From Bacteroidaceae bacterium (GTDB lineage Bacteria; Bacteroidota; Bacteroidia; Bacteroidales; Bacteroidaceae): a DNA stretch of 44,332 nucleotides. The position numbers and the translations under genes are program-made. The notes below the pieces were generated by a model that did no database searches, was not told the DNA's origin, and was given only the letters and a program-made list of their open reading frames with translations. Within the stretch, counting starts at the first letter, position 1. The number at the start of each line of letters is the position of its first letter. This document shows positions 18,253 to 26,284 of this stretch, one piece after another. The stretch covers positions 1 to 44,332 of the forward strand of contig JAEDNQ010000002.1 of the NCBI GenBank assembly GCA_016302435.1. The letters run 5' to 3'.

Positions 18253-18362
18253 TTGAGCCGACTCACGGGTAGTGTTGAGCCGACTCACGAGGGGCGTTGA
18301 GCCGACTCAAAAAGGGCATTGAGCTTGCTCGATTGGAACGTTGAGATGGCTCACGGATAGCC
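18253..18362 (+). repeat. Five-unit 22-bp tandem array
   Basis: Units start at 18253, 18275, 18297, 18319 and 18341, all exactly 22 bp. The first three begin TTGAGCCGACTCA; the last two are TTGAGCTTGCTCG and TTGAGATGGCTCA. Each core is a small dyad (TGAG-N4-CTCA). The period is about two helical turns and not a multiple of three, so it is not a coding repeat. There are no spacers, so it is not CRISPR. Confidence 0.85.
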
Positions 18363-18394
18363 CACGCCCAAACGCTGACTTTTCAGAATGGGCA

Positions 18395-18598
18395 TTATGT
18401 GCCGTCCCAAGTTTCGAAAGGCATGTCGGAAAGTTTCTCCTGCCGGTGGCTGTAGGGAGAGTAGTGCATCACCTTGCCTGTGAATCCTTCCCTTACAGTC
18501 TATCTGCCAAAAGTGAAACACTTGCGCTTGCCACACTGGGGACAGGTGTATCGGTTGGCTCCGACAGAGCGATAATTTTCTAATCCAATCGTATTCAT
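18395..18598 (-). pseudogene. Decayed zinc-finger protein fragment (TAG-interrupted)
   Basis: From ATG 18598 the minus strand reads MNTIGLENYRSVGANRYTCP followed by QCGKRKCFTFGR and a TAG at 18502-18500. The same frame then continues to a TAA at 18397-18395 with KVMHYSPYSHRQ. RYTCPxCGKRKxF is the zinc knuckle found at the N-terminus of DUF6371/primase-like proteins of Bacteroidetes mobile elements, where a GYHYTP-like motif follows. I infer a broken remnant of such a gene. A genuine 32-residue CxxC peptide is the alternative. Confidence 0.4.
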
Positions 18599-18632
18599 AA
18601 TTATTTTAATTTTCAACTTAGGTGTATAACCC

Positions 18633-18680
18633 TCTCCAAATATCAGATATATATATAAATATATATCTGATATTTGGAGA
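18633..18680. repeat. 48-nt palindrome with perfect 22-bp arms
   Basis: Arms 18633-18654 and 18659-18680 are exact reverse complements around a 4-nt ATAA loop. Each arm starts TCTCCAAATATCAG and ends in an AT alternation. It lies between convergent genes and could be a bidirectional terminator, a cruciform or a miniature-transposon remnant. Confidence 0.9.
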
Positions 18681-18765
18681 TAGTATACATACTCCTAAAT
18701 CTGCTTTTATCTTACTCTTTCTGCTTTAAGGTGACTTAATGGTCTGAAGAAATAGTTATAATGGC

Positions 18766-19203
18766 TCATTGGGATGTAAAAGGGGGAATAGCCACCCTTA
18801 TCTCCACCCTGCCTGCCATGATGACATCGCCATTGCGGAGCGGAAGACCGTGGTCGGGCAGGGGCTGGCCGTTGACGAGTGTGGGAAGGAGGGGCTGGCG
18901 CCATGAGTAATGAGGATGGGCTGGCACAGGGTTGACACAGCAGCCAGGGCAGAAGGAGCATGCGTGCTGGCGAGAGGAGCGCAGCCCCTTGGGACACTCC
19001 GTGCGCCACTGGCCTGAGCGGATGGTCCACTGTCCGTCGGCATAGGTCAGCTGGCACTGGAAGGGGTCGATGTCACTGGTGTCGAGAGCGATGACATTGT
19101 GGACAGCTTCGGTGTGGCGTCCGATGGTGATGACGGTGCGCTGACGGGAGAGGTATCTCGACGGAGCGAATGATTTATTGCCAATGTGCAGGAGTGTTTC
19201 CAT
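18766..19203 (-). CDS. FHA-domain protein with a cysteine-rich insertion
   Basis: This 145-residue protein looks like a lone forkhead-associated domain, which binds phosphothreonine peptides. VITIGRHTEAVHN (residues 24-36) matches the first FHA strands, DTSDIDPFQCQLTY the phosphopeptide-loop region, and LVNGQPLPDHGLPLRNGDVI the final strands. Between them lies an extra 40-residue segment with Cys70 and CSFCPGCC (82-89), possibly a metal-binding insertion not usual for FHA. No signal peptide is present. The gene stands alone on the minus strand among plus-strand hydrolase genes, with its own -7 box about 50 nt upstream. No kinase partner is seen nearby. Confidence 0.78.
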   Translation of the reverse strand: METLLHIGNKSFAPSRYLSRQRTVITIGRHTEAVHNVIALDTSDIDPFQCQLTYADGQWTIRSGQWRTECPKGLRSSRQHACSFCPGCCVNPVPAHPHYSWRQPLLPTLVNGQPLPDHGLPLRNGDVIMAGRVEIRVAIPPFTSQ

Positions 19204-19251
19204 GTTCGTGAGTGGGTATGTGGGAGAATATGTTGTTTGTCATTGAGGATG

Positions 19252-19259
19252 CAAAGTTA
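19252..19259 (-). promoter_or_regulatory. -7 box of the FHA gene
   Basis: The minus strand reads TAACTTTG, about 50 nt before the ATG at 19203. The region 20 nt upstream is T-rich (TTTT) rather than TTTG. Confidence 0.55.
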
Positions 19260-19342
19260 CTATTCTATGGTCAAAGAAAAAAATATATAGGGTGTTTATC
19301 GTTTTTTGCTTGAGATTTTTCGTTATTATGGGATATTTATAT

Positions 19343-19350
19343 TAACTTTG
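19343..19350 (+). promoter_or_regulatory. -7 box of the GH43-CBM6 gene
   Basis: TAACTTTG lies about 140 nt before the ATG at 19489, giving a leader of about 130 nt. The -33 region (TTTTCG) is only a partial match. It diverges from the FHA promoter 84 bp away. Confidence 0.6.
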
Positions 19351-19488
19351 CACTCGATTAGTTATTTTTGCTATCTTTCTGAGAGCAGTGAAGAGCATTA
19401 TTGAGCACGTGCCTCTCGCATTCTGACGAGCTTCTCAATCTGTCCGTTTTTTCAGACCCAAACTTTTTACCATTATATCACATAAACA

Positions 19489-20868
19489 ATGAAGAAATCA
19501 ATTGCTATCTTAACGTTAGGACTCGCTGCGTTGCCATTTGCCACAGCGATGGGTCAGAAAAAATCTGATACCAAACTCAACTTGCCTATCATCCAGACAA
19601 AGTACACAGCCGACCCCGCACCCTACGTGCATGGCGACACTGTCTATCTCTACACTACTCACGACGAAGACGACGCTGAAGGCTTCAAGATGAAAGACTG
19701 GCTGCTCTATACATCTACCGACATGGTCAACTGGCAGGACCACGGCATCGTGGCCTCGCTGCGCGACTTCAAATGGTACAAGGGCGACAACGGCGCATGG
19801 GCCGAACAGGTAATAGAGCGCAATGGCAAATGGTACATGTACTGCCCCATACACGGCAACGGAATAGGTGTGCTCGTGGCCGACTCTCCTTTCGGACCTT
19901 TCAAGGACCCGCTCGGCGAACCGCTCGTGTGGAGGAAGGAACACTGGAATGACATCGACCCCACGGTGTGGATAGATGACGACGGACAGGCTTACATGTA
20001 CTGGGGCAACCCACACACATACTGCGTCAGACTCAACGAGGACATGATTTCTACCTCTGGAGAGATCATGACCATGGACCCCATAGCCGACTATCAGGAA
20101 GGACCATGGTTCTGGTCAAGAAAGAACGCCAAGGGAGAGAAATGGTACTATCTGGCCTTTGCCTCTACGTGCTGCCCTGAGGGCTTAGGCTATGCTATGA
20201 GCAAGAGCCCTACCGGACCTTGGGAGCACAAGGGACACATCATGGACCACACTCCACAGACTCGCGGCAACCATCCTGGCATCATAGAATACAAGGGCAA
20301 GTCATACTGCTTCGGCCTTACTTATGACCTCTTCCGCTTTGAGACAAGCCGCCACGCCGAACGTCGCAATGTGGCTGCTGCGGAGATGAAGTACAATGCT
20401 GATGGCACCATACAGGAACTGCCATACTTCCTCGAAGCCACCCTCAACCAGGTGGGCACCTTCGACCCCTTCCGACGCGTGGAGGCTGAGACCATGGCAT
20501 GGGGCTACGGACTGAAGACCACACGACAGAATCCTTCTGGACCATGGAATCCGACTCTCTTTGTCACAGACATTGACGAGGGTGAATACATCATGCTCAA
20601 GGGTGTAGACATGGGCAAGGGCGCAAGCAAGTTCACGGTGTCTGTATCATCTGGAATGTTCGGCGGCAGCATAGAGGTGCGCCTCGACGATGTGGACGGT
20701 ACGCTTGCTGGTACCATCGACGTGCCCTACACTAAGTTCAAGTATCAGGAACTGTCCACCAAACTCGTCGGCGCACGTGGCGTTCACGACCTCTACCTCG
20801 TCTTCAAAGGCACGAAGCAGCAGAAGCGCAATCTCTTCAACTTCGACTGGTGGAAGATGGAAAAATAA
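19489..20868 (+). CDS. Secreted GH43 xylosidase/arabinofuranosidase with CBM6
   Basis: This 459-residue exported enzyme is of the XynD-like type that removes arabinose or xylose from arabinoxylan. A signal peptide (MKKSIAILTLGLAALPFATA) precedes the GH43 propeller (about 35-315). Catalytic candidates are Asp42 (TADPAPY), Asp157 (NDIDPTV) and Glu204 (YQEGPWF). A C-terminal CBM6 (about 325-457) shows the family pattern RVEAETMAWGYG, DEGEYIMLKGVDMG, GGSIEVRLD. It has its own promoter and 129 nt leader. The GH115 gene follows after 156 nt with a separate promoter. Codon choice at third positions is more mixed than in the two GH43 genes at 14.7-18.2 kb, so they may have different histories. Confidence 0.94.
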   Translation: MKKSIAILTLGLAALPFATAMGQKKSDTKLNLPIIQTKYTADPAPYVHGDTVYLYTTHDEDDAEGFKMKDWLLYTSTDMVNWQDHGIVASLRDFKWYKGDNGAWAEQVIERNGKWYMYCPIHGNGIGVLVADSPFGPFKDPLGEPLVWRKEHWNDIDPTVWIDDDGQAYMYWGNPHTYCVRLNEDMISTSGEIMTMDPIADYQEGPWFWSRKNAKGEKWYYLAFASTCCPEGLGYAMSKSPTGPWEHKGHIMDHTPQTRGNHPGIIEYKGKSYCFGLTYDLFRFETSRHAERRNVAAAEMKYNADGTIQELPYFLEATLNQVGTFDPFRRVEAETMAWGYGLKTTRQNPSGPWNPTLFVTDIDEGEYIMLKGVDMGKGASKFTVSVSSGMFGGSIEVRLDDVDGTLAGTIDVPYTKFKYQELSTKLVGARGVHDLYLVFKGTKQQKRNLFNFDWWKMEK

Positions 20869-20946
20869 AAAGCCTGGCAGATGGCAGATCCATCGCTCTC
20901 AGAAGGTGGTCCTGAAGCAATAATCATACATATTTTTCAACTTTAC

Positions 20947-20988
20947 ACTGCCATGTTACATCACCGCAACAATATGTAACATGGCAGT
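20947..20988. repeat. 15-bp perfect inverted repeat just upstream of the GH115 promoter
   Basis: ACTGCCATGTTACAT (20947-20961) and its exact reverse complement (20974-20988) flank a 12-nt loop, ending 2 nt before the -33 element. It could be an operator or the terminator of the GH43 gene; no T-run follows it, which favours an operator. Confidence 0.75.
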
Positions 20989-20990
20989 CA

Positions 20991-21019
20991 TTGTGTTATG
21001 GAAAATATACGTAACTTTG
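20991..21019 (+). promoter_or_regulatory. Promoter of the GH115 gene, directly abutting the ATG
   Basis: TTG (20991-20993) and TAACTTTG (21012-21019) are 18 nt apart. The transcription start is expected 4-7 nt after the box, at or beside the ATG at 21025, so the mRNA is predicted to be leaderless. An in-frame ATG at 20998 lies inside the promoter and is excluded. Confidence 0.65.
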
Positions 21020-21024
21020 CCCCC

Positions 21025-23469
21025 ATGAAAACTATTGTAACAATCTTAGCATTAATCTTCGGCATGACAACGGCGTTGGCAGCCGAACAGTTTGTGGTCT
21101 TCAACAGTACCACAAACTCTGTGTGTCTCACCGACATGAAGGGTGAGATAGTGTGTGACAAGAAGGACTGGAAGGGCGTCCACATCGCTGTGGACAACCT
21201 CAAGGAAGACCTCAGGAAAGTGACGGGAAGGGATGACTTCCCCATCATCGTCGGAACGCTCGGCAGGAGCAGCGCCATCGACAAGCTGGCACGCAAGAAG
21301 GTCATTGATGCCTCCACGCTCAAGGGCAAAAGGGAGAAATATGTCATCACATTTGCTGATGGCCGCCTTATCATCGCTGGCTCAGACAAGCGAGGCACCA
21401 TCTACGGCATTTATGAGCTCTCCAAGCAGATAGGAGTGAGCCCGTGGTATGACTGGGCTGATGTGCCAGTAGAACGTCAGGAGGCTATATATATAAAGAA
21501 TGGCATATACACCGACGGCGAACCTGCCGTCACGTACCGTGGAATCTTCCTCAACGACGAAGCTCCCTGCCTCTCAGGATGGATAGGCCAGAACTACGGA
21601 GGAGTGTACAACAGTAAGTTCTATGCGCGCGTCTTCGAACTGGTGCTACGCCTCAAGGGCAACTTCATGTGGCCTGCCATGTGGAACTCCGCTTTTTATG
21701 CAGACGACTCACTCAACATGCAGGTGGCTGACGACATGGGCGTGATGATGGGCACAAGCCACCACGAACCCATGGCACGAGCGCATAAGGAGTGGACACG
21801 AGACCGCAGCCACGGAGCATGGAACTACGACACCAATAAGGATGTCCTCGACAACTTCTGGCGCTCAGGAGTGGAGCGCATGCGACATACAGAAGACGTG
21901 GTGACCATAGGCATGAGAGGCAACGGAGACGAACCCATGGGCGACCATGCCGACGTGGCTCTGCTGGAGCGCATCGTCAGCAACCAGCGTCGCCTCATTG
22001 AGGAGGCTACAGGCCGTCCTGCTGAAGAGACACCTCAGGTGTGGGCCCTGTATAAGGAGGTGCAGGAATACTATGAGAAAGGCATGAAAGTGCCTGACGA
22101 TGTCATCCTTCTCCTCTGCGACGACAACTGGGGCAATGTGCGCATACTGCCCGAGCTCGACGGCAATACAGCCGAGGGAGCCTTCGCCCATCGCCACCCC
22201 GGAGGCTACGGCATGTACTACCATGTAGACTACGTGGGCGGACCGCGCAACTCCAAGTTCCTCAACGTCTCACAGATGCAGCGCATGTGGGAACAGATGC
22301 AGCTCACCTACACCTACGGCGTGGACAAGCTCTGGATTCTCAACGTGGGCGACCTCAAACCTATGGAGTTCCCCATCGACTTCTGGTTCAGGATGGCATG
22401 GAATCCCTCACAGTTCGAAGCTGGCAATCTGAAAGACTACACTGAAGATTTCTGCCGCCAGCAGTTCGGTCAAGAGTGTGCCAAGGAAGCCGCCCGACTG
22501 CTCAACCTCCAGTGCAAATATGCCCACAGACGCACTCCCGAACTCTTAGACGCACGCACCTTCGACCTCCTCTCAGGAGAATGGAAGGAGAGAGTTGACG
22601 AATATAACCTGCTCGAACGCGATGCCACCATCCTGCGAGAGTCAATGCCTGTCAACCGCCGCGACACCTACAATCAGCTCATCTACTTCCCCGTCAGAGC
22701 CATGGCAAACCTCTACAACATGTACTACGCACAGGCCATGAACCGCCACTATGCCCAGATTGGCAGCACACGAGCCAACGAATGGGCAGACAAGGTAGAA
22801 CTCTGCTTCCGCCGAGACAGCGAGCTCTGTGACGAATATAACCACAAAATGGCAAAGGGCAAGTGGAATCACATGATGGACGAGATACACATAGGCTACC
22901 GCTCCTGGAACAATCCGCCGCGTAACATCTGTCCTGAGGTAAAGAGAGTGAAGAGTGTAGCGGAAGGTGGTGAAGGCACCGAGGGAGAGGCTATCAAGTT
23001 CGTTCCCAAAGCCGCCATCGTCATTGAAGCGTCCGACTATCTCTCCAAGACCGATGCCGCCAACGCTCACTGGCGCACCATCCCCGACTTCGGAGCATGC
23101 CGTGACGGAGTAGCCCTCATGCCATACACAGCCTCCACAGCAGGAGCCTCCATCACCTACAGCTTCACCACATCGGAGAAGAAAGAAGCGGCGAAAGCTA
23201 CCATCATTCTCGCTCCCACCTTCCCCTTCAACAGCGGACGTGGTCAGCAGCTCACCATTGCCCTTGACGGCAACAACATCACCACCATCAATGTCAACGA
23301 AGGCAGCAAGTACATCCGGGACGGCTACCGTGACCAGAACTACCAGTGGGAAATAACGCGCATGAATCCTCAGCGCATCACCCTACCCTCCTTGAGCGAA
23401 GGCACTCACCGTCTCACCCTCAAACCACTCGACCCCGGCATCGTCATCGAACGCATCGTCATCGAGTGA
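21025..23469 (+). CDS. Secreted GH115 alpha-glucuronidase (xylan alpha-1,2-glucuronidase)
   Basis: This 814-residue enzyme removes (4-O-methyl)glucuronic acid side chains from glucuronoxylan. The start is ATG 21025, giving the signal peptide MKTIVTILALIFGMTTALAA; an ATG at 20998 lies inside the promoter. GH115 landmarks are present: the GTIYGIYELSKQIGVSPWYD segment of the N-terminal domain, YRGIFLNDEAP, LKGNFMWPAMWN, GMRGNGDEPM, and DDNWGNVRILP. The C-terminal part (about 690-814) is a beta-sandwich ending PGIVIERIVIE, as in family members. Length is typical. It follows the GH43-CBM6 gene and probably works with it on branched xylan. A large hairpin follows at 23580-23631. Confidence 0.95.
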   Translation: MKTIVTILALIFGMTTALAAEQFVVFNSTTNSVCLTDMKGEIVCDKKDWKGVHIAVDNLKEDLRKVTGRDDFPIIVGTLGRSSAIDKLARKKVIDASTLKGKREKYVITFADGRLIIAGSDKRGTIYGIYELSKQIGVSPWYDWADVPVERQEAIYIKNGIYTDGEPAVTYRGIFLNDEAPCLSGWIGQNYGGVYNSKFYARVFELVLRLKGNFMWPAMWNSAFYADDSLNMQVADDMGVMMGTSHHEPMARAHKEWTRDRSHGAWNYDTNKDVLDNFWRSGVERMRHTEDVVTIGMRGNGDEPMGDHADVALLERIVSNQRRLIEEATGRPAEETPQVWALYKEVQEYYEKGMKVPDDVILLLCDDNWGNVRILPELDGNTAEGAFAHRHPGGYGMYYHVDYVGGPRNSKFLNVSQMQRMWEQMQLTYTYGVDKLWILNVGDLKPMEFPIDFWFRMAWNPSQFEAGNLKDYTEDFCRQQFGQECAKEAARLLNLQCKYAHRRTPELLDARTFDLLSGEWKERVDEYNLLERDATILRESMPVNRRDTYNQLIYFPVRAMANLYNMYYAQAMNRHYAQIGSTRANEWADKVELCFRRDSELCDEYNHKMAKGKWNHMMDEIHIGYRSWNNPPRNICPEVKRVKSVAEGGEGTEGEAIKFVPKAAIVIEASDYLSKTDAANAHWRTIPDFGACRDGVALMPYTASTAGASITYSFTTSEKKEAAKATIILAPTFPFNSGRGQQLTIALDGNNITTINVNEGSKYIRDGYRDQNYQWEITRMNPQRITLPSLSEGTHRLTLKPLDPGIVIERIVIE

Positions 23470-23579
23470 CATAGGGGGACAAGGAAAAGAAATGCGGGTT
23501 GCATATATTGGCTGATACATGCGCCTCATACCATAACAAATAGTTTGCATTTGTCAGACAAGTGTATTGATTAAGGTCA

Positions 23580-23631
23580 AGAGGGACAGGTACGTTTATT
23601 CACTTCACAGTGTAAATGTACCTGTCCCTCT
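23580..23631. terminator. Long hairpin between convergent GH115 and TPR genes
   Basis: AGAGGGACAGGTAC (23580-23593) pairs exactly with 23618-23631. Inside, TTTA/TAAA and CACT/AGTG extend the stem. It lies between two converging stop codons and is best read as a bidirectional terminator, though the T-runs are short. Confidence 0.6.
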
Positions 23632-23720
23632 GAGCTATTAAAATCATAATGTGTGATTATTCAACCTATCCGATATTGCTTGCCATTGCTGAGGCTTATA
23701 CAAATATCTCTATTTTCTCA

Positions 23721-25430
23721 TCACTTGAACAATGTGTCCATGACGTTTTGCGCCCATTCGTCTTTGAGCTCAATGGCTTTCTGAAGATTGGCTTTGGCGC
23801 TCTCTTTATCTCCCAGTTGGAACTGGGCATATCCAAGGATGCGGTAGGCATCGGAGAGAGTGGGAGAAAGGGATATGACGGTCTGGCAGGTCTGGACACA
23901 GTCTTCGAGGAGATTGACGCTGACCTCGATGACGGCTCGCTCAAGATGGTAGGAGGCATTGCGAGGGGAGAGTTCGATGGCTTTCTTGATGTCGTCGAGG
24001 GCTGGCTGGAAGAGGCGGCCGTTCTTTTCGATTATGGCGCGCTCGTAGTAGAAGAGGTCGTTGACTTGGTTCTGTTTGAGATAGAGGTATTTGTTGTAGT
24101 CGGCTACTGCCTCGCGGTATAGGTGTGCGTCGGCTTTTAGCTTGCCTCGACGTATGATGTATCTGCTCGCTTCTTCGGGCAGGGGCTCGGCGAACATGGA
24201 TATGGCACTGTCGATGGGTTCGATGACTTGGGCTATGGAGTCGCCTCGCATCTCTCGCGCCATGCTTATGGCATAATAGAGGGAGGGGCTGCGGTGTGAG
24301 GATATGTTGAGGGATTCATAGATGTTGAGGGCTGCAGTGTAGTCATGCCCTGTGAGCATGATCTGGGCCTTGAGGAGCTTGTAGGTCATGTCGATGGCGG
24401 ATTTCTCGTCGCCGTCTGGCTTGGTGGCATTGAGGGCTATGGCTTCATCGAGGTGGGAAGCGGCTAAGGGGAGTGTCCATTTGGTATAGGTGGTGTCGGT
24501 CTGCAGACGTATCTTGTCGTGGATGAGGGATGCCACTTTGTAGTGGCCGTCGGCTTTGTCGTCAACGAGGGAGAGGTACTGCTGCAGGTCGGCGTCGGCG
24601 CGGTCGTATTGGCGAAGGTCGATTAGGGGTGTGGCACGGCGCAGATAGCCTTCAGCGCACTGTGGATAGGTGGCGACAAAACGGTCTACCATGTCCATAT
24701 ATTCCTCGTCGCCTGCTGTGCGTGACTGGAAATAGAGATAGACCAGTGCTTCCTCCTGTGTGTCGGGCAAGGCCTTGGCGATGTGGATATTTTTGAGTGC
24801 CATAGAGGCGGAAGCGGAGGCTATGGCTGTTATCTTGAGGTCGCGAGCATAGCGTATGTCGAAGACGTAGCTCTTCTCGCCCAGTGTGAAGTTGACGAAG
24901 CCTATGAGCACGCCGTTGGAGTCGTAGACGGGTGAGCCCATGAAGTCGTCGCTAACTTTCTTGCTGAGTCCGTAGCACATGTAGGAGCCGCTGAAGGATG
25001 AGGTGTCGGCAATGGTGGCAGATTCGCTCGTGACGGCTTTCTCGCTGTCGGCCTTGAGCAGATGGACTTGCGAGTTGAGAGAGGCTGCGGAGGTGGCTGC
25101 AGGAGCGGTAGGTGCGCTTTTTGTTTCAACCTTGAATCTCACTACGGAATAGGTGCCATCGGCTCCGAGTATGAGACTTACGGACCACTGTTTGCCGCTT
25201 TGGTCGGTGGCTATGGCCTTATAGGCACCTTGGAATGTCTTGTAGTCGCCTACGGCTTCTCCGTCAGCTCCTACGAGAAGAGCTGTACCCTGGTGCAGGA
25301 GTTTTCCCTGCTGGTCGTAGGTGTGGACGGTGAGTATGCTCTTTTTGGCCTTGGCGAGGAACTTGGGTTGGGCAAGGCCTGTCAAGGTCAGGAGAGAGAG
25401 GATGAGCGTCAGTATGAAGGTCTTTCTCAT
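23721..25430 (-). CDS. Secreted TPR protein with a degenerate trypsin-like domain
   Basis: This 569-residue protein starts with a signal peptide (MRKTFILTLILSLLTLTGLA). Residues about 28-200 follow the layout of Bacteroidetes trypsin-like proteases, but the catalytic residues look lost. The usual NYHVF histidine site reads GDYKTF (Lys64) and the usual NSGGPV serine site reads FMGSPV (Met164). The remainder (about 225-569) is a run of TPR helices, for example DRADADLQQYLSLVDD and ESAKANLQKAIELKDEWAQN. It is probably a periplasmic scaffold that binds peptides or partners rather than cleaving them. No promoter was recognised. It lies downstream of cvfB with a hairpin between. Confidence 0.88.
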   Translation of the reverse strand: MRKTFILTLILSLLTLTGLAQPKFLAKAKKSILTVHTYDQQGKLLHQGTALLVGADGEAVGDYKTFQGAYKAIATDQSGKQWSVSLILGADGTYSVVRFKVETKSAPTAPAATSAASLNSQVHLLKADSEKAVTSESATIADTSSFSGSYMCYGLSKKVSDDFMGSPVYDSNGVLIGFVNFTLGEKSYVFDIRYARDLKITAIASASASMALKNIHIAKALPDTQEEALVYLYFQSRTAGDEEYMDMVDRFVATYPQCAEGYLRRATPLIDLRQYDRADADLQQYLSLVDDKADGHYKVASLIHDKIRLQTDTTYTKWTLPLAASHLDEAIALNATKPDGDEKSAIDMTYKLLKAQIMLTGHDYTAALNIYESLNISSHRSPSLYYAISMAREMRGDSIAQVIEPIDSAISMFAEPLPEEASRYIIRRGKLKADAHLYREAVADYNKYLYLKQNQVNDLFYYERAIIEKNGRLFQPALDDIKKAIELSPRNASYHLERAVIEVSVNLLEDCVQTCQTVISLSPTLSDAYRILGYAQFQLGDKESAKANLQKAIELKDEWAQNVMDTLFK

Positions 25431-25467
25431 TGATATGTTGATGGTTTGATGGTGGAATTTAAGAGAA

Positions 25468-25503
25468 CCCTCCTAAACGTCTGTGAAAACGACGTTATGA
25501 GGG
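25468..25503 (-). terminator. Hairpin downstream of cvfB
   Basis: CCCTC and AACGTC arms pair with GACGTT and GAGGG across 25468-25503, in the 119-nt gap between cvfB and the TPR gene. It is a plausible intrinsic terminator without a strong T-run. Confidence 0.4.
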
Positions 25504-25549
25504 CAAGGGGGGGAAGATGTGTGACGAGTGGCAAAAGGAATGGATGGCA

Positions 25550-26284
25550 CTATTCTTCCTCGCCCATGGTCTTGCCCTTGATGGTCAGTTCGATGCCGTC
25601 GGGACGAAGGCGGATGAGCTCCTGCTTATAGAGGTCGCCCACTGCTTGCTTGAAGACCTTCTTGCTTACGCCAAAGGCTGCGTAGATGTCTTCTGCTGCT
25701 GACTTGTCATGGTAGGGCAGGAAGCCCGTGTCAGCGAGTTTGAGCTGATGGAAGAGGCGCGAAGAGAAGTCGCCGATGATCACGGTGCGGTCGGCTGCTG
25801 TGCCTCTGTTGGAGAAGCGTTCGTCTGGTGTGTCGGTGGCTTTGCCTTCTTTCTGCTCGGTGATGGCCTTCTGGAATTTCTCTATGCGGCTGGAGCAGAC
25901 GATGCGGTATGTCTTGTCGTCTATGTAGCAATAGACCTGGTATCGCTGCCCTTTTTGCATGCGTATCTTCTGTTCGCGGAAGGGGCAGAAGAGGTCTTTC
26001 ATGAGTCCCCAGTTGAGGTAAGCTCCATATTCGTTGGTCCATGTGCACTCGAGGTAGGCGAACTGTCCGACTTCGATGAGTGGATGTTCGGTGGTGGCGA
26101 CAAGGCGCTCTTCTTGGTCGAGATAGAGGAAGACATCGAGGATGTCGCCTACTTTGGTGCCAGCTGGCACATATCGCTTTGGCAACAAGATGTCGCCTAT
26201 CTCTCCGCCTTCAAGATATACTCCATGGTCTTTTATTCGCAAGACTTTAAGTTGGTTTCTCTTGCCTAATCGTAGTTTCTTCAT
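25550..26284 (-). CDS. CvfB/YitL-type S1 RNA-binding protein
   Basis: This 244-residue protein matches the CvfB family of regulators with tandem S1-like beta-barrels and a C-terminal winged helix. Visible landmarks are LKVLRIKDHGVYLEGG, EIGDILLPKRYVP, NEYGAYLNWGLMKDLFCPFR (S1-like core) and the final winged helix AAFGVSKKVFKQAVGDLY. Family members bind RNA and influence virulence or stress genes in Firmicutes; the role in Bacteroidetes is unproven. Its ATG (26284) overlaps the stop codon of the ABC ATPase by 4 nt (ATGA), so the two are translationally coupled. Confidence 0.92.
   Translation of the reverse strand: MKKLRLGKRNQLKVLRIKDHGVYLEGGEIGDILLPKRYVPAGTKVGDILDVFLYLDQEERLVATTEHPLIEVGQFAYLECTWTNEYGAYLNWGLMKDLFCPFREQKIRMQKGQRYQVYCYIDDKTYRIVCSSRIEKFQKAITEQKEGKATDTPDERFSNRGTAADRTVIIGDFSSRLFHQLKLADTGFLPYHDKSAAEDIYAAFGVSKKVFKQAVGDLYKQELIRLRPDGIELTIKGKTMGEEE

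Larger units (their letters stand above)
18166..18765. other. 600-nt gap between convergent genes with repeats and gene debris
   Basis: No intact gene was found. It holds a small hairpin GCTCAAA/TTTGAGC (18238-18257), a five-unit 22-bp array (18253-18362), a TAG-interrupted zinc-finger-like frame on the minus strand (18395-18598) and a 22-bp perfect inverted repeat (18633-18680). The combination suggests the worn remains of a mobile element. Confidence 0.6.

Noticed and set aside
18253..18362. CRISPR array
   Set aside because: The 22-bp units are contiguous with no spacers, and no cas gene is present.
23390..23469. 15-bp tandem repeat at the GH115 C-terminus (IVIERIVIE)
   Set aside because: A similar ending is normal for the family, so it is not taken as a tail duplication.
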